A stretch of DNA of 54,698 nucleotides. Source: Thiobacillus sp. GTDB lineage: Bacteria > Pseudomonadota > Gammaproteobacteria > Burkholderiales > Thiobacillaceae. The stretch's first letter is position 1, and each line of letters starts with the position of its first letter. Shown piece after piece: positions 47,539 through 54,698 of this stretch. The position numbers and the translations under genes are program-made. The notes beneath the pieces are model-generated. The model saw only the letters and a program-made list of their open reading frames with translations, did not search any database and was not told the DNA's origin. The stretch lies in assembly GCA_019459055.1 (NCBI GenBank), contig JAIBEI010000021.1:1-54698 (forward strand). Reading direction: 5' to 3'.

Positions 47539-49833
47539 TCAGCGTCCCAGCGCCGAGTCGATGCTCGCCAGGAACTTGTCGGCCTTCTCGAAGCCGATCA
47601 CCGTGAAATCCGACTGCGCGCCTGCGGCGTTCCAGAAAATAATCCCGGGCGGGCCGAACAGGTTGAAGCGTTTGAGCAGCGCCTTGTCGGCGTCGCTGTT
47701 GGCGGTAACATCGGCCTTCAGCAGCACCACGTCCGCCAGCCGCGCCTGCACCCGGGCATCGCTGAAGGTGAAGCTTTCCATTTCCTTGCACGACACGCAC
47801 CAGTCGGCATAGAAGTCGAGCATCACCGCGCGGCCGTCGGCCTTGGCCGCTGCCAGGCGCGCATCGAGCTCGGCCACGTCCTTCACCTTCTCGAACGCCA
47901 GGCCTTTCTGCTCGGCCGCCATCGCCACGCCGCCGCCCTTGAAGACATCGAGCGGCTGCAGCAGATTGCGGCTGCCCGCCAGCATGCCGAGCAGGATCGC
48001 CAGGCCGCCGATCAGCAGCACCACGCCGAGGCCCTTCCACAGGCGCGACCAGCCGGTCGCATGAGCGGGCAGCGGGTCGAGCGCATGCAGGAAGACCGCG
48101 CACGCGATCAGCAGCAGCGCCCACAGCAGCATGCCGACCCAGCCCGGAACGACCGGCGAGATCAGGTAGATGGCGATGGCCAGCATCATCACGCCGAAGA
48201 AGTACTTCACCGCATTCATCCAGCCGCCGGCGCGCGGCAGCAGGGCGCCGGCGGACAGGCCGATCAGCAGCAGCGGCACGCCCATGCCCAGCGCCAGCAC
48301 GAACAGCGCGACGCCGCCGAGCACGGTATTGCCGGTCTGCGCGATGAAGGCCAGCGCGGCGGCCAGCGGCGGCGCGACGCAAGGGCCGAGAATGACGGCC
48401 GACAGCGCGCCCATGGCGAACACGCCGAAGAAGTTGCCGCCTTTCATCTTGTTGGCGCGCTCGGAAAACTTGCTCTGCAGCGCGCTCGGCAATTGCAGTT
48501 CGTAAAAGCCGAACATGGACAGCGCCAGGCCGACGAAAATCAGCGCACCGACGCCGAGCGCCCACGGGTTCTGCAGGGCGTTGGAAATCAGGGTGCCGGA
48601 CAGCGCCGCCGCCACGCCGGCCACCGCATAGGTGATCGCCATGCCCAGCACGTAGGCGAGCGACAGCAGGAATCCGCTGGTCTTGGTCACTTTGGTGTTC
48701 TGCCCGGCGATGATGCCTGACAGGATCGGAATCATCGGGAACACGCAGGGCGTCAACGCCAGCAGCAGGCCGAGGCCGAAGAAGGTGGCGACCACCGGCC
48801 AGAAGCTGCCGCCCTTCAGCACGCGCTCGATCCGCGAAGTGTCCGATTCGCTGGCGGGCTCGGCCGGCACGGCCTGTGCGCCGGCAATGGCGGTCGCACC
48901 CGCCGTGCCGGCCGCACCCGCGGTCAGCGTAAAGTCGCGCGTGATCGGCGGGTAGCACACGCCGACCGCCTCGTTGCAGCCCTGCCAGGTGGCTTCCAGC
49001 ACCAGTTGCTCGCCGGCGGCAAGCGCGCGCGACAGTGTCACGCCAGCGGCAAAACCCTGGTGGTAGACCTCGGTGCGGCCGAAGGTCGGATCGTCCTTGA
49101 CCTCGCCTGCCGGGGTGTCGACGCTCGCCACTTTCACGTCGGCGGGCGACTTGACGACGTAGGCGAGCTTGTCGCGATACAGGTAGGTGTCGGGCGTCAG
49201 CGTGTAATCGAGCCTTGCCGTCTGCGCATCCGGCATCGCGGCGGCAACCAGGAAAGCATCGTCTGGCGGCAGCAGTTTCGGCATGCCCCCATCACCCAGC
49301 AGGTTGCGCAGGCCATCCAGCGCGGAACGGGATGCGGCGGGCGCGGCGGGCGCGGCAGGCGCGGCAGGCGCGGCCACGACGGCGGCCGCCGCCGCAGGCA
49401 GCTTGATCGTCATGCTCTCGGTTTGCGGGATGTAACACAGCCCGGCGTCGGCGCAGCCCTGCGAAACGGCTTTCAGGGTGACCGAATCGGTGCCTGGGAC
49501 GCGCTGGATCGGCAGCGCGATGCGCACGTCCTTGCTATAGGTTTCGACCTTGCCGAAGAACTCGTCGTCCTTCACCTTGCCGGCGGGTAGTTGCGGTGCA
49601 CCCAGCGTGGCGCCGGCGGCTTCGAACTGGAACTTGTCGCGGTACATGTAATAGCCGTCGGCAATCTGCCAGCGCGCTTCCAGCGTGTTGGCGTCGAGCG
49701 CACGCGCCGAGAACTTGAACGCGACTTCCGGGTCAAGAAATTCTTCGGCGTGGGCCACTGGAAAAAACGCCAGCGCGCCCCAAAGTGCGGAAAGTGCGCC
49801 GAGCATACGAATCCACTTATTATTCTTGATCAT
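47539..49833 (-). CDS. dsbD: thiol:disulfide interchange protein DsbD with two alpha domains
   Basis: 764 residues, against about 565 for E. coli DsbD. It passes electrons from cytosolic thioredoxin to periplasmic disulfide isomerases and cytochrome-maturation proteins. Signal peptide, then two tandem periplasmic alpha domains: cysteines in QGCADAGLCY (near 125) and in QGCNEAVGVCY (near 285), joined by an Ala/Pro linker. Then the eight-helix core with TPCVFPMIP and GPCVAPP cysteines, and a C-terminal thioredoxin-like domain with WCVSCKE near 678. The start overlaps cutA by 14 bases; cutA-dsbD is a usual pair. Confidence 0.95.
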   Translation of the reverse strand: MIKNNKWIRMLGALSALWGALAFFPVAHAEEFLDPEVAFKFSARALDANTLEARWQIADGYYMYRDKFQFEAAGATLGAPQLPAGKVKDDEFFGKVETYSKDVRIALPIQRVPGTDSVTLKAVSQGCADAGLCYIPQTESMTIKLPAAAAAVVAAPAAPAAPAAPAASRSALDGLRNLLGDGGMPKLLPPDDAFLVAAAMPDAQTARLDYTLTPDTYLYRDKLAYVVKSPADVKVASVDTPAGEVKDDPTFGRTEVYHQGFAAGVTLSRALAAGEQLVLEATWQGCNEAVGVCYPPITRDFTLTAGAAGTAGATAIAGAQAVPAEPASESDTSRIERVLKGGSFWPVVATFFGLGLLLALTPCVFPMIPILSGIIAGQNTKVTKTSGFLLSLAYVLGMAITYAVAGVAAALSGTLISNALQNPWALGVGALIFVGLALSMFGFYELQLPSALQSKFSERANKMKGGNFFGVFAMGALSAVILGPCVAPPLAAALAFIAQTGNTVLGGVALFVLALGMGVPLLLIGLSAGALLPRAGGWMNAVKYFFGVMMLAIAIYLISPVVPGWVGMLLWALLLIACAVFLHALDPLPAHATGWSRLWKGLGVVLLIGGLAILLGMLAGSRNLLQPLDVFKGGGVAMAAEQKGLAFEKVKDVAELDARLAAAKADGRAVMLDFYADWCVSCKEMESFTFSDARVQARLADVVLLKADVTANSDADKALLKRFNLFGPPGIIFWNAAGAQSDFTVIGFEKADKFLASIDSALGR

Positions 49834-50149
49834 GCTTTTCAGTCTCCATGGCCAGCCAGCCGAGATAGGCAGGCAGTCCGTGCGTTATGGGTAGGGCAAT
49901 CAGTTCAGGTACGTCGTAAGGATGCTGCGCACGAACAATTTCTTCAACCAGCGTGTAGTTTGCCGCGGTGGTTTTGATCAGCAGCGGGATTTCATCTTCC
50001 GCTTCCACTGCGCCCTGCCAACGATAAATGGAGCGGCACGCGGCCAAAACGTTCACGCATGCTGCCGCACGCCGTTCGATCAGCACATGCGCCAGTTTTT
50101 CGGCGCTCGCGATATCGGGTAAATTTGTCAAGATTAACAAAGGTTCCAT
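49820..50149 (-). CDS. cutA: divalent-cation tolerance protein CutA
   Basis: 109 residues, trimeric cytosolic ferredoxin-like fold. LILTNLPDIASAEKLAHVLI, AACVNVLAACRSIYRWQG, IPLLIKTT and HPYDVPELIALPI are the CutA1 signatures. The role in metal tolerance is debated. It overlaps dsbD, and its start is only three bases from the divergent fxsA start. Confidence 0.95.
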   Translation of the reverse strand: MEPLLILTNLPDIASAEKLAHVLIERRAAACVNVLAACRSIYRWQGAVEAEDEIPLLIKTTAANYTLVEEIVRAQHPYDVPELIALPITHGLPAYLGWLAMETEKHDQE

Positions 50150-50152
50150 CTC

Positions 50153-50605
50153 ATGCGCTCTGGTTGGATCGTGCTACTGCTGTTGTCGTTTCCGGTTCTG
50201 GAGGCCATCGGCATTTTCTGGATGGCCAGCGCCATCGGCGGCTGGGTGCTGCTGTGGCTGCTGCTGGCCGCCATCGCCGGGATCATGCTGATTCGCGTCG
50301 AGCGCGTCGCCTGGGGCGCGCGCCTGCTGTTTTCGGTGCAGTCCGGCGCGAATCCGCTGGCCGCGATGTTCGCCAGCGGGCGTATTCTGCTCGCCGGCGG
50401 CCTGCTTGTCTTCCCCGGCTTCATCAGCGATGCGATCGCGCTGGGGCTGCTGCTGATTCCGGGCACCTGGGCCGGGCGCAAGCGTGACCCGCTGCGGCCG
50501 GCGAATGACGATGTTCCCTTCCCCGAACCCCCTCCCACACGGGGCGAAACACCCGCCACGATCGATGGCGAGTTCAAGCGCGAGCCGGACGACCGGCTGC
50601 GTTAA
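50153..50605 (+). CDS. fxsA: FxsA family membrane protein
   Basis: 150 residues with three to four hydrophobic segments and a charged tail. FPVLEAIGIFWMASAIGGW, then FASGRILLAGGLLVFPGFISDAIALGLLLIPG, is the FxsA pattern (here given in parts, with GGLLVFPGFISD as its core). FxsA protects E. coli from phage T7 exclusion; its normal role is unknown. AAAGG about nine bases upstream serves as ribosome binding site and lies within cutA codons. The stop is followed after one base by the repeat at 50607. Confidence 0.9.
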   Translation: MRSGWIVLLLLSFPVLEAIGIFWMASAIGGWVLLWLLLAAIAGIMLIRVERVAWGARLLFSVQSGANPLAAMFASGRILLAGGLLVFPGFISDAIALGLLLIPGTWAGRKRDPLRPANDDVPFPEPPPTRGETPATIDGEFKREPDDRLR

Positions 50606-50606
50606 A

Positions 50607-50897
50607 CCTGGAAACCGCAGTTGACCGCTCGTCACCCTTGCAAACGCCGCGTGAAAACAAGATTGAGTGCCTTCAATGCCGTTCACCCGGTGGGTGAGTC
50701 CGCTACACGCTCGATGGCACGCCTGCTCGTGCGCCTGCCTTTGTACCCGCAAGGAGTAGGCCGGATTCGTAAAGCCGCTAAAGCGGCAACGACTCCGCTC
50801 TCGCGCCTCCTTGCGGGCCCCGGCCCGCGGCGTCGTTGCTTCGCGGCAGACACCCGATCAGACGCACCCTCGGGCGCGTCCAACTGCGGTTCCCAGG
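50607..50897. repeat. TIR-bounded short-ORF element, copy 2
   Basis: 291 bp with ends CCTGGAAACCGCAGTTGACC and (inverted) CCTGGGAACCGCAGTTGGAC. The interior matches copy 1 at 6660-6892 and has an extra block of about 57 bases, including the hairpin GCCGCT-AA-AGCGGC (50774-50787). The minus-strand TTG frame (50883 to 50683) gives LDAPEGASDRVSAAKQ and ends VADSPTG, matching copy 1 at both ends, with the extra block in frame. The plus-strand frame is also open (GESATRSMARLLVRLPL). The element begins one base past the fxsA stop and ends exactly at the stop codon of the convergent epimerase. Confidence 0.75.
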
Positions 50898-51782
50898 TTA
50901 AAACAACTTCATCTGCCCGCGCGCCTGCTTGATCTCGCGCAGCAAATCGTCCGAGGTCGGATAGCGGTATTTCAGCCGCAATTCGCGCGTGGCACGCGCG
51001 TTCGACAGCTGGCGCGACTCGCGCAGGAACGACAGCAGGGCTGCGGACAACACGTTTTCCGCCTCGGCACGTTCAATCCGCGGCGGCCGCGGCAGGTCGA
51101 ACGCGTCGGCGCAGCTGTCGAACCAGTCGCCCATTTTCATGGGATGCGCATCGACCGCATGGTAGATGCGTTGCGAGCGCCCGCGGAACAGCGCCGCCCA
51201 CGCCAGCCGCGCCAGATCGTCGGCATGGATGTGGTTGGTGTAGCTGTCGTCCCGCGCAAGCAGCGCCGGGGTGCCGCGCCGGATGCGTTCCAGCGGCAGG
51301 CGATCGGCGGCATAGATTCCCGGTGCGCGCAGGATCGTCACCTGCACCCGCTGCGTTGCGCCCCAGGCACGCAACCGGCGCTCGGCATCGACCCGCCGCA
51401 CCGCGCGGCCGTTCACCGGCGCCACCGGGCGCGTTTCGGCGACCCAGTTGCCACCGCAGTCGCCGTACACGCCGCTGGTGCTGATGTAGACCAGCGTGCC
51501 CGGGGGGCGGCGTCCCAGCGCGTGCAGCAGGTGTGCGGTGCGCGAATCGGTACTGCCGGCATTGGGCGGCGGCGCAAAGTGGAACACGCCGTCGACGCGC
51601 GGCAGGCGCTTCAACGTGGCCGGCACGTCGAGGTCGCCGACAATCGGCGTCACGCCGAGGGCGCGCAGCGCAGCGGCGCGTTCGGGGCGACGGATCATGC
51701 CGATGAATTCTGCCTGCCCGGCATAGCGCCGCGCCAGCCGCTCCGCGACATCGCCGAATCCCACGATCAATATTTTTTTCAT
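50898..51782 (-). CDS. NAD(P)-dependent sugar epimerase/dehydratase family protein
   Basis: 294 residues. Extended SDR Rossmann fold: KILIVGFGDVAERLARR at the N-terminus (GxGxxA/G-type nucleotide loop), VGDLD, and a VYISTSGVYGD segment in which YGD and Ser/Thr provide part of the catalytic set. RAPGIYAADRLPLERI and NHIHADDLARLAWAAL are as in YeeZ-like/NAD-epimerases. The substrate is unknown. The C-terminal stop codon directly touches the repeat element. It is divergent from the ferredoxin-reductase gene with 89 bases between starts. Confidence 0.88.
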   Translation of the reverse strand: MKKILIVGFGDVAERLARRYAGQAEFIGMIRRPERAAALRALGVTPIVGDLDVPATLKRLPRVDGVFHFAPPPNAGSTDSRTAHLLHALGRRPPGTLVYISTSGVYGDCGGNWVAETRPVAPVNGRAVRRVDAERRLRAWGATQRVQVTILRAPGIYAADRLPLERIRRGTPALLARDDSYTNHIHADDLARLAWAALFRGRSQRIYHAVDAHPMKMGDWFDSCADAFDLPRPPRIERAEAENVLSAALLSFLRESRQLSNARATRELRLKYRYPTSDDLLREIKQARGQMKLF

Positions 51783-51871
51783 GCCGCTGTAACCCTATCC
51801 GCGCAAGGGTAAAAACCCGGCGCACTCAAGCGATAATTTAACAAATCGTCACCGCATTTTAAGCTCACATC

Positions 51872-52909
51872 ATGCCGCATCGCGTCACCATCCAGCCCAG
51901 CGGGCACCAGTTCAGCGTCGAGGATGACGAAACCATTCTCGAGGCCGCGCTGCGGGAGGGCCACTCGCTACCCTACGGCTGCCGCAACGGGGCCTGCGGG
52001 GCCTGCAAGGGCAAGGTGCTGTCCGGCCAGGTCGATTACGGCGAGCATTCTCCCACCGCGCTGAAGGACGAGGAAAAGGCGCAGGGACGCGCATTGTTCT
52101 GTCGCGCCACACCGCTGTCCGACCTCACCATCGAAGCCAGGGAAATCGGCGCCGCCAAGGACATCGTGGTGAAGACGCTGCCGTGCCGGGTGGAAAAACT
52201 GGAGAAGCGCGCCGACGACGTGATGCTGATGAAGATCAAGCTGCCAGCCAGCGAGCGGCTGCAGTTTCTTGCCGGTCAGTACATCGATTTCCAGCTGAAG
52301 GACGCCAAGGCGCGCAGCTTTTCGCTCGCCAACCCGCCGCACGACGACGCGCTGCTGGAACTTCACATCCGTCATGTGCCGGGGGGGCTGTTCACCGACC
52401 AGGTGTTTTCCACGTTGAAGGAACGCGACATCCTGCGCCTGAAAGGCCCACTCGGCAGCTTCTTCATCCGCGACGATTCCGACAAGCCGATGATCTTCAT
52501 CGCCGGTGGCACCGGCTTTGCGCCGATCAAGAGCATGCTGGAGCACGCTTTTGCCGAACATACCCGGCGCGAACTGGTGCTGTACTGGGGCGCGCGTTCG
52601 CTGAAGGATCTGTACATGGCCGAACTGCCGCAGCAGTGGATGGCCGAACACCCGAATTTCAGCTTCATCCCGGTGCTGTCCAACCCGCAACCGGGCGATG
52701 CGTGGCAGGGCCGCACCGGCTTCGTGCACCAGGCGGTGCTGGCCGACTTCGCCGATTTGTCGGGCTACCAGGTATACGCCTGCGGCGCACCCGTCATGGT
52801 CGACACTGCGCGCGACAGCTTCTTGAAAATGCGCAATCTGCCCGAAGAAGAGTTCTTCGCCGACCCCTTCGTCTACGCGGCGGACGCCGAGACCGCACCC
52901 GCAGGCTGA
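51872..52909 (+). CDS. 2Fe-2S ferredoxin / FAD / NAD(P)H reductase (CDP-6-deoxy-glucoseen reductase-like)
   Basis: 345 residues. The N-terminal plant-type ferredoxin (about 1-90) has the ligands in YGCRNGACGACKGK and the distant LFCRA. The FAD-binding beta barrel (about 100-195) has ARSFSLANPP, and the NAD domain (about 200-335) GGTGFAPIKSMLEHA and YACGAPVMV. It is often named CDP-6-deoxy-delta-3,4-glucoseen reductase (AscD) in betaproteobacteria. No deoxysugar genes are near, so the true partner, perhaps an oxygenase or another reductase, remains open. Confidence 0.9.
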   Translation: MPHRVTIQPSGHQFSVEDDETILEAALREGHSLPYGCRNGACGACKGKVLSGQVDYGEHSPTALKDEEKAQGRALFCRATPLSDLTIEAREIGAAKDIVVKTLPCRVEKLEKRADDVMLMKIKLPASERLQFLAGQYIDFQLKDAKARSFSLANPPHDDALLELHIRHVPGGLFTDQVFSTLKERDILRLKGPLGSFFIRDDSDKPMIFIAGGTGFAPIKSMLEHAFAEHTRRELVLYWGARSLKDLYMAELPQQWMAEHPNFSFIPVLSNPQPGDAWQGRTGFVHQAVLADFADLSGYQVYACGAPVMVDTARDSFLKMRNLPEEEFFADPFVYAADAETAPAG

Positions 52910-52966
52910 CGACCCGCCGGGTTTACGGTCCCGGCGTGGCGCCGGCAACGACCATGCGCCAAGAGC

Positions 52967-54139
52967 CTACTGCGCGCGGCACAGCACCAGCGCCTTTTGG
53001 TAATGCCGGCAGGCTTCGCCCGGCTGTCCGCTCTGGGTCTTGAGTTCGGCCATGCGGATGTGGCCCTCGGCGCTGGGCGCGATGGCGAGGCTGGCTTCCA
53101 GATAGCTCTGCGCCTTGCCCCACAATTCCTGCACGCTGCACAACTGCGCCAGCGTCAGCAGCAACTGGGCGTCGCGCGGGTGGGCGTGCAACCATTTCTC
53201 GGCCTGCTCGATCTGCCGCGCCGGGCTGCTGCCGCGCACTTCGCCATACAAGGCCGCCAGATCTTCGTGCCACTCGCGGTTGAGCGCGGCTTCCAGCACG
53301 TCGAGCGCGGTGTCGTGGCTGCCGCGCTGCATGAAGGCACGCGCGGCGGCGCGCGCCACCCAGGGATCGACCTTGGAATCGGCGGGAATCTTCTTCCAGT
53401 ATTCCAGCAGGCCACGGTCATCTTCGGCGCGGCGCTTGAGATTCTCGGCATAGGCCATGCGGCGCATCTGGGCGGCGACGCCGGGCTCCAGCGCGTTGCC
53501 GCGCATCAGCGCTTCGAGCAACTTGTCGACGTCATCCCACTGCCCCGTCATCTGGCGCGCCTTGAGTTCGAGCCGCAACAGCGCGGTGTGCTGCGGCGCG
53601 ATCTCCTTGGCCCGTTTGATCGCCGCCAGGGCTGCGGTCGCGTCCTTGGCGTCGAGACGCGCCTCGGCCTCGAACAGCTGCGCGGCAAGTTCGGCGCCAT
53701 GCTCGGCAGCCTCCTGAAGGTGGCGCTCGCGCTGCGGCACGGCACGCATTTCCTGCGCGGCGCGCGCCGCCAGCACGCGCGCCACCCCGACCCGGGTGTC
53801 GTCGCCCTGCCATTGCCCGAGCGATTGCTCGGCGTCCTGATAGCGGTATTCGGTATACGCCTTGAGGCCGCCAACAAAGTTTTCTTCCCGCTTTCTGGCG
53901 GCACGGCGCGCGCGCTGCTCGCGCACGATGCCGGGCAGATTGAGGGTAAGCATGGCCAGGCGCAGCAGCACGACCCCCCCCACCACCAGCCCGACCAGCA
54001 TCAGCACGAAGCTGATGAAGGAAATCTCCACCCGCCACGGCGGATAGACCAGCACCACATAGCCGGGATCGTAGCGTCCGGCCATCGCCAGCGCGATGGC
54101 CAGCACCGCGACGATGATCAGCGAAATCAGCCAGCGCAT
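52967..54139 (-). CDS. hemY: HemY protein
   Basis: 390 residues. Two N-terminal membrane helices (1-20 and about 40-65, RWLISLIIVAVLAIALAM and ISFISFVLMLVGLVVGGVVL) anchor a cytosolic TPR domain (HTALLRLELKARQMTGQWDDV and later repeats). This is the HemY of proteobacterial hemCDXY operons, linked to late haem synthesis but not the Bacillus oxidase of that name. The ATG overlaps the hemX stop (TGATG). Confidence 0.92.
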   Translation of the reverse strand: MRWLISLIIVAVLAIALAMAGRYDPGYVVLVYPPWRVEISFISFVLMLVGLVVGGVVLLRLAMLTLNLPGIVREQRARRAARKREENFVGGLKAYTEYRYQDAEQSLGQWQGDDTRVGVARVLAARAAQEMRAVPQRERHLQEAAEHGAELAAQLFEAEARLDAKDATAALAAIKRAKEIAPQHTALLRLELKARQMTGQWDDVDKLLEALMRGNALEPGVAAQMRRMAYAENLKRRAEDDRGLLEYWKKIPADSKVDPWVARAAARAFMQRGSHDTALDVLEAALNREWHEDLAALYGEVRGSSPARQIEQAEKWLHAHPRDAQLLLTLAQLCSVQELWGKAQSYLEASLAIAPSAEGHIRMAELKTQSGQPGEACRHYQKALVLCRAQ

Positions 54140-54562
54140 CAGTGCTCTCCCTTGTACGCGTCGAGCGCGGCCAGGCTGGCGTCGATAGTGGGCAGTTCCT
54201 GGGCGACCTGCAGACCGGACAGGCGCTTGATTTCCTTCAGCGCGGCGGCGACACCGGCGTCACGCGTGTTGTAGTAGCGGCTCAGCAATTCCGACACCGC
54301 GCGCAGATCGGTCTGGAACGCCGCCTGGTCCTGCGACATCAACGCCAGCCGTGCCGACAGCAGACGCAGGCGCAGATTTTCGCGCAGGAAATAGGCCTGC
54401 TCGGGCGGCAGCAGCACCGCTTCGTTGCCATCGATACGGCGGATCTGCGCCAGGCGCTTCAGCTCGGTCCACAGTTCCTGGCCGATATCGCCGGCCCGGC
54501 CACGGGTGCGCGGCGCCCGCGCCCCCCCGGGAACCAGCCCCCAGGCCCACCCCCCCCCCGCC
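54139..54562 (-). CDS. hemX: C-terminal part of HemX, cut by the window end
   Basis: Only the tail of the HemX domain is here: DIGQELWTELKRLAQIRRID, then LLPPEQAYFLRENLRLRLLSAR, LSRYYNTRD and a short end DAYKGEH. HemX is a membrane protein of the hemCDXY operon, sometimes annotated as uroporphyrinogen III C-methyltransferase without having that activity. The first part of the visible frame (above about 54510) is GC-rich and unlike HemX because it lies in the long inverted repeat at 54428-54698. The true upstream sequence should be sought beyond the assembly break. Confidence 0.8.
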
Positions 54563-54698
54563 AGGCGGGCGGGCGGGGGGCCTGCGCGCTGGTTCCCGCG
54601 GGGGCGCCGGCGCCGCGCACACGTGGCCGGGCCGGCGATATCGGCCAGGAACTGTGGACCGAGCTGAAGCGCCTGGCGCAGATCCGCCGTATCGATGG
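54428..54698. repeat. long inverted repeat at the right window edge, probable assembly artefact
   Basis: The plus strand from 54428 (CCATCGATACGGCGGATCTG...) reappears as the reverse complement running back from 54698. The first 76 or so bases of each arm are identical; then mismatches, mostly in G/C runs, rise toward the centre near 54563. A HemX coding sequence cannot plausibly be followed by its own mirror image, so a fold-back at a contig end is the best explanation. Confidence 0.85.

Noticed and set aside
47458-48720. 420-codon open frame on the plus strand
   Set aside because: Antisense to dsbD with low-complexity Gln/His/Arg product.

Overview
The window is high-G+C, densely packed bacterial chromosome. 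Most neighbouring genes overlap by ATGA-type stop/start junctions. Gene content and order point to a betaproteobacterium, most likely a Thiobacillus-like sulfur oxidiser: dapF-DUF484-xerC, thiD-thiE-hemL, hemX-hemY, an SAH riboswitch before ahcY-metF, a DksA without a complete zinc finger, a DsrS-like protein, and c-type cytochrome/DUF302 proteins. This assignment is an inference from gene content.

Layout. 1-3250 (minus strand): an RTX lipase running off the left edge, a small membrane protein translationally coupled to it, and a frameshifted remnant of a second RTX protein. 3469-9169 (plus): mgtE-msbA, a TtcA-like tRNA thiolase, a class V aminotransferase and a small unknown gene. 9237-14934 (minus): an S-adenosylmethionine cycle cluster (metK, a cation exchanger, an SAH riboswitch, ahcY, a holin-family membrane protein, metF) followed by a small DUF gene. 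15130-20395 (plus): a run of overlapping genes with two lipid A acyltransferases, GNAT, CoA-binding protein, dapF, DUF484 and xerC. 20423-21783 (minus): PPK2 and a lipoprotein. 21990-27653 (plus): dksA, a G3E GTPase, yidD, a STAS protein, hslVU and yqhA. 27700-29204 (minus): a DUF302 protein and a dihaem cytochrome-DUF302 fusion. 29510-32497 (plus): two large unknown proteins, each with a clear terminator. 32551-42078 (minus): the Pil-Chp twitching chemosensory operon pilG-pilH-pilI-pilJ-chpA. 42262-43501 (minus): a secreted unknown and rubredoxin. 43555-47483 (plus): thiD-thiE-hemL and a dsrS-like gene. 47539-50149 (minus): cutA-dsbD, divergent from fxsA. 50898-54698: an epimerase, a ferredoxin reductase, hemY and the end of hemX.

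The signals most worth a second look are these. (1) Two copies of a 233-291 bp element with about 22 bp terminal inverted repeats and matching short ORFs on both strands. One copy ends at the ttcA start codon. The other fills the gap between two convergent stop codons almost to the base. (2) A compact two-helix leader directly against the metK ribosome binding site. (3) An A10 run inside chpA. (4) A DsbD with two tandem periplasmic alpha domains. (5) A long inverted repeat at the right end that looks like a fold-back assembly artefact inside hemX.

No rRNA, tRNA, CRISPR array, intact transposase or prophage was seen. Everything was read by eye, without database searches or folding calculations.
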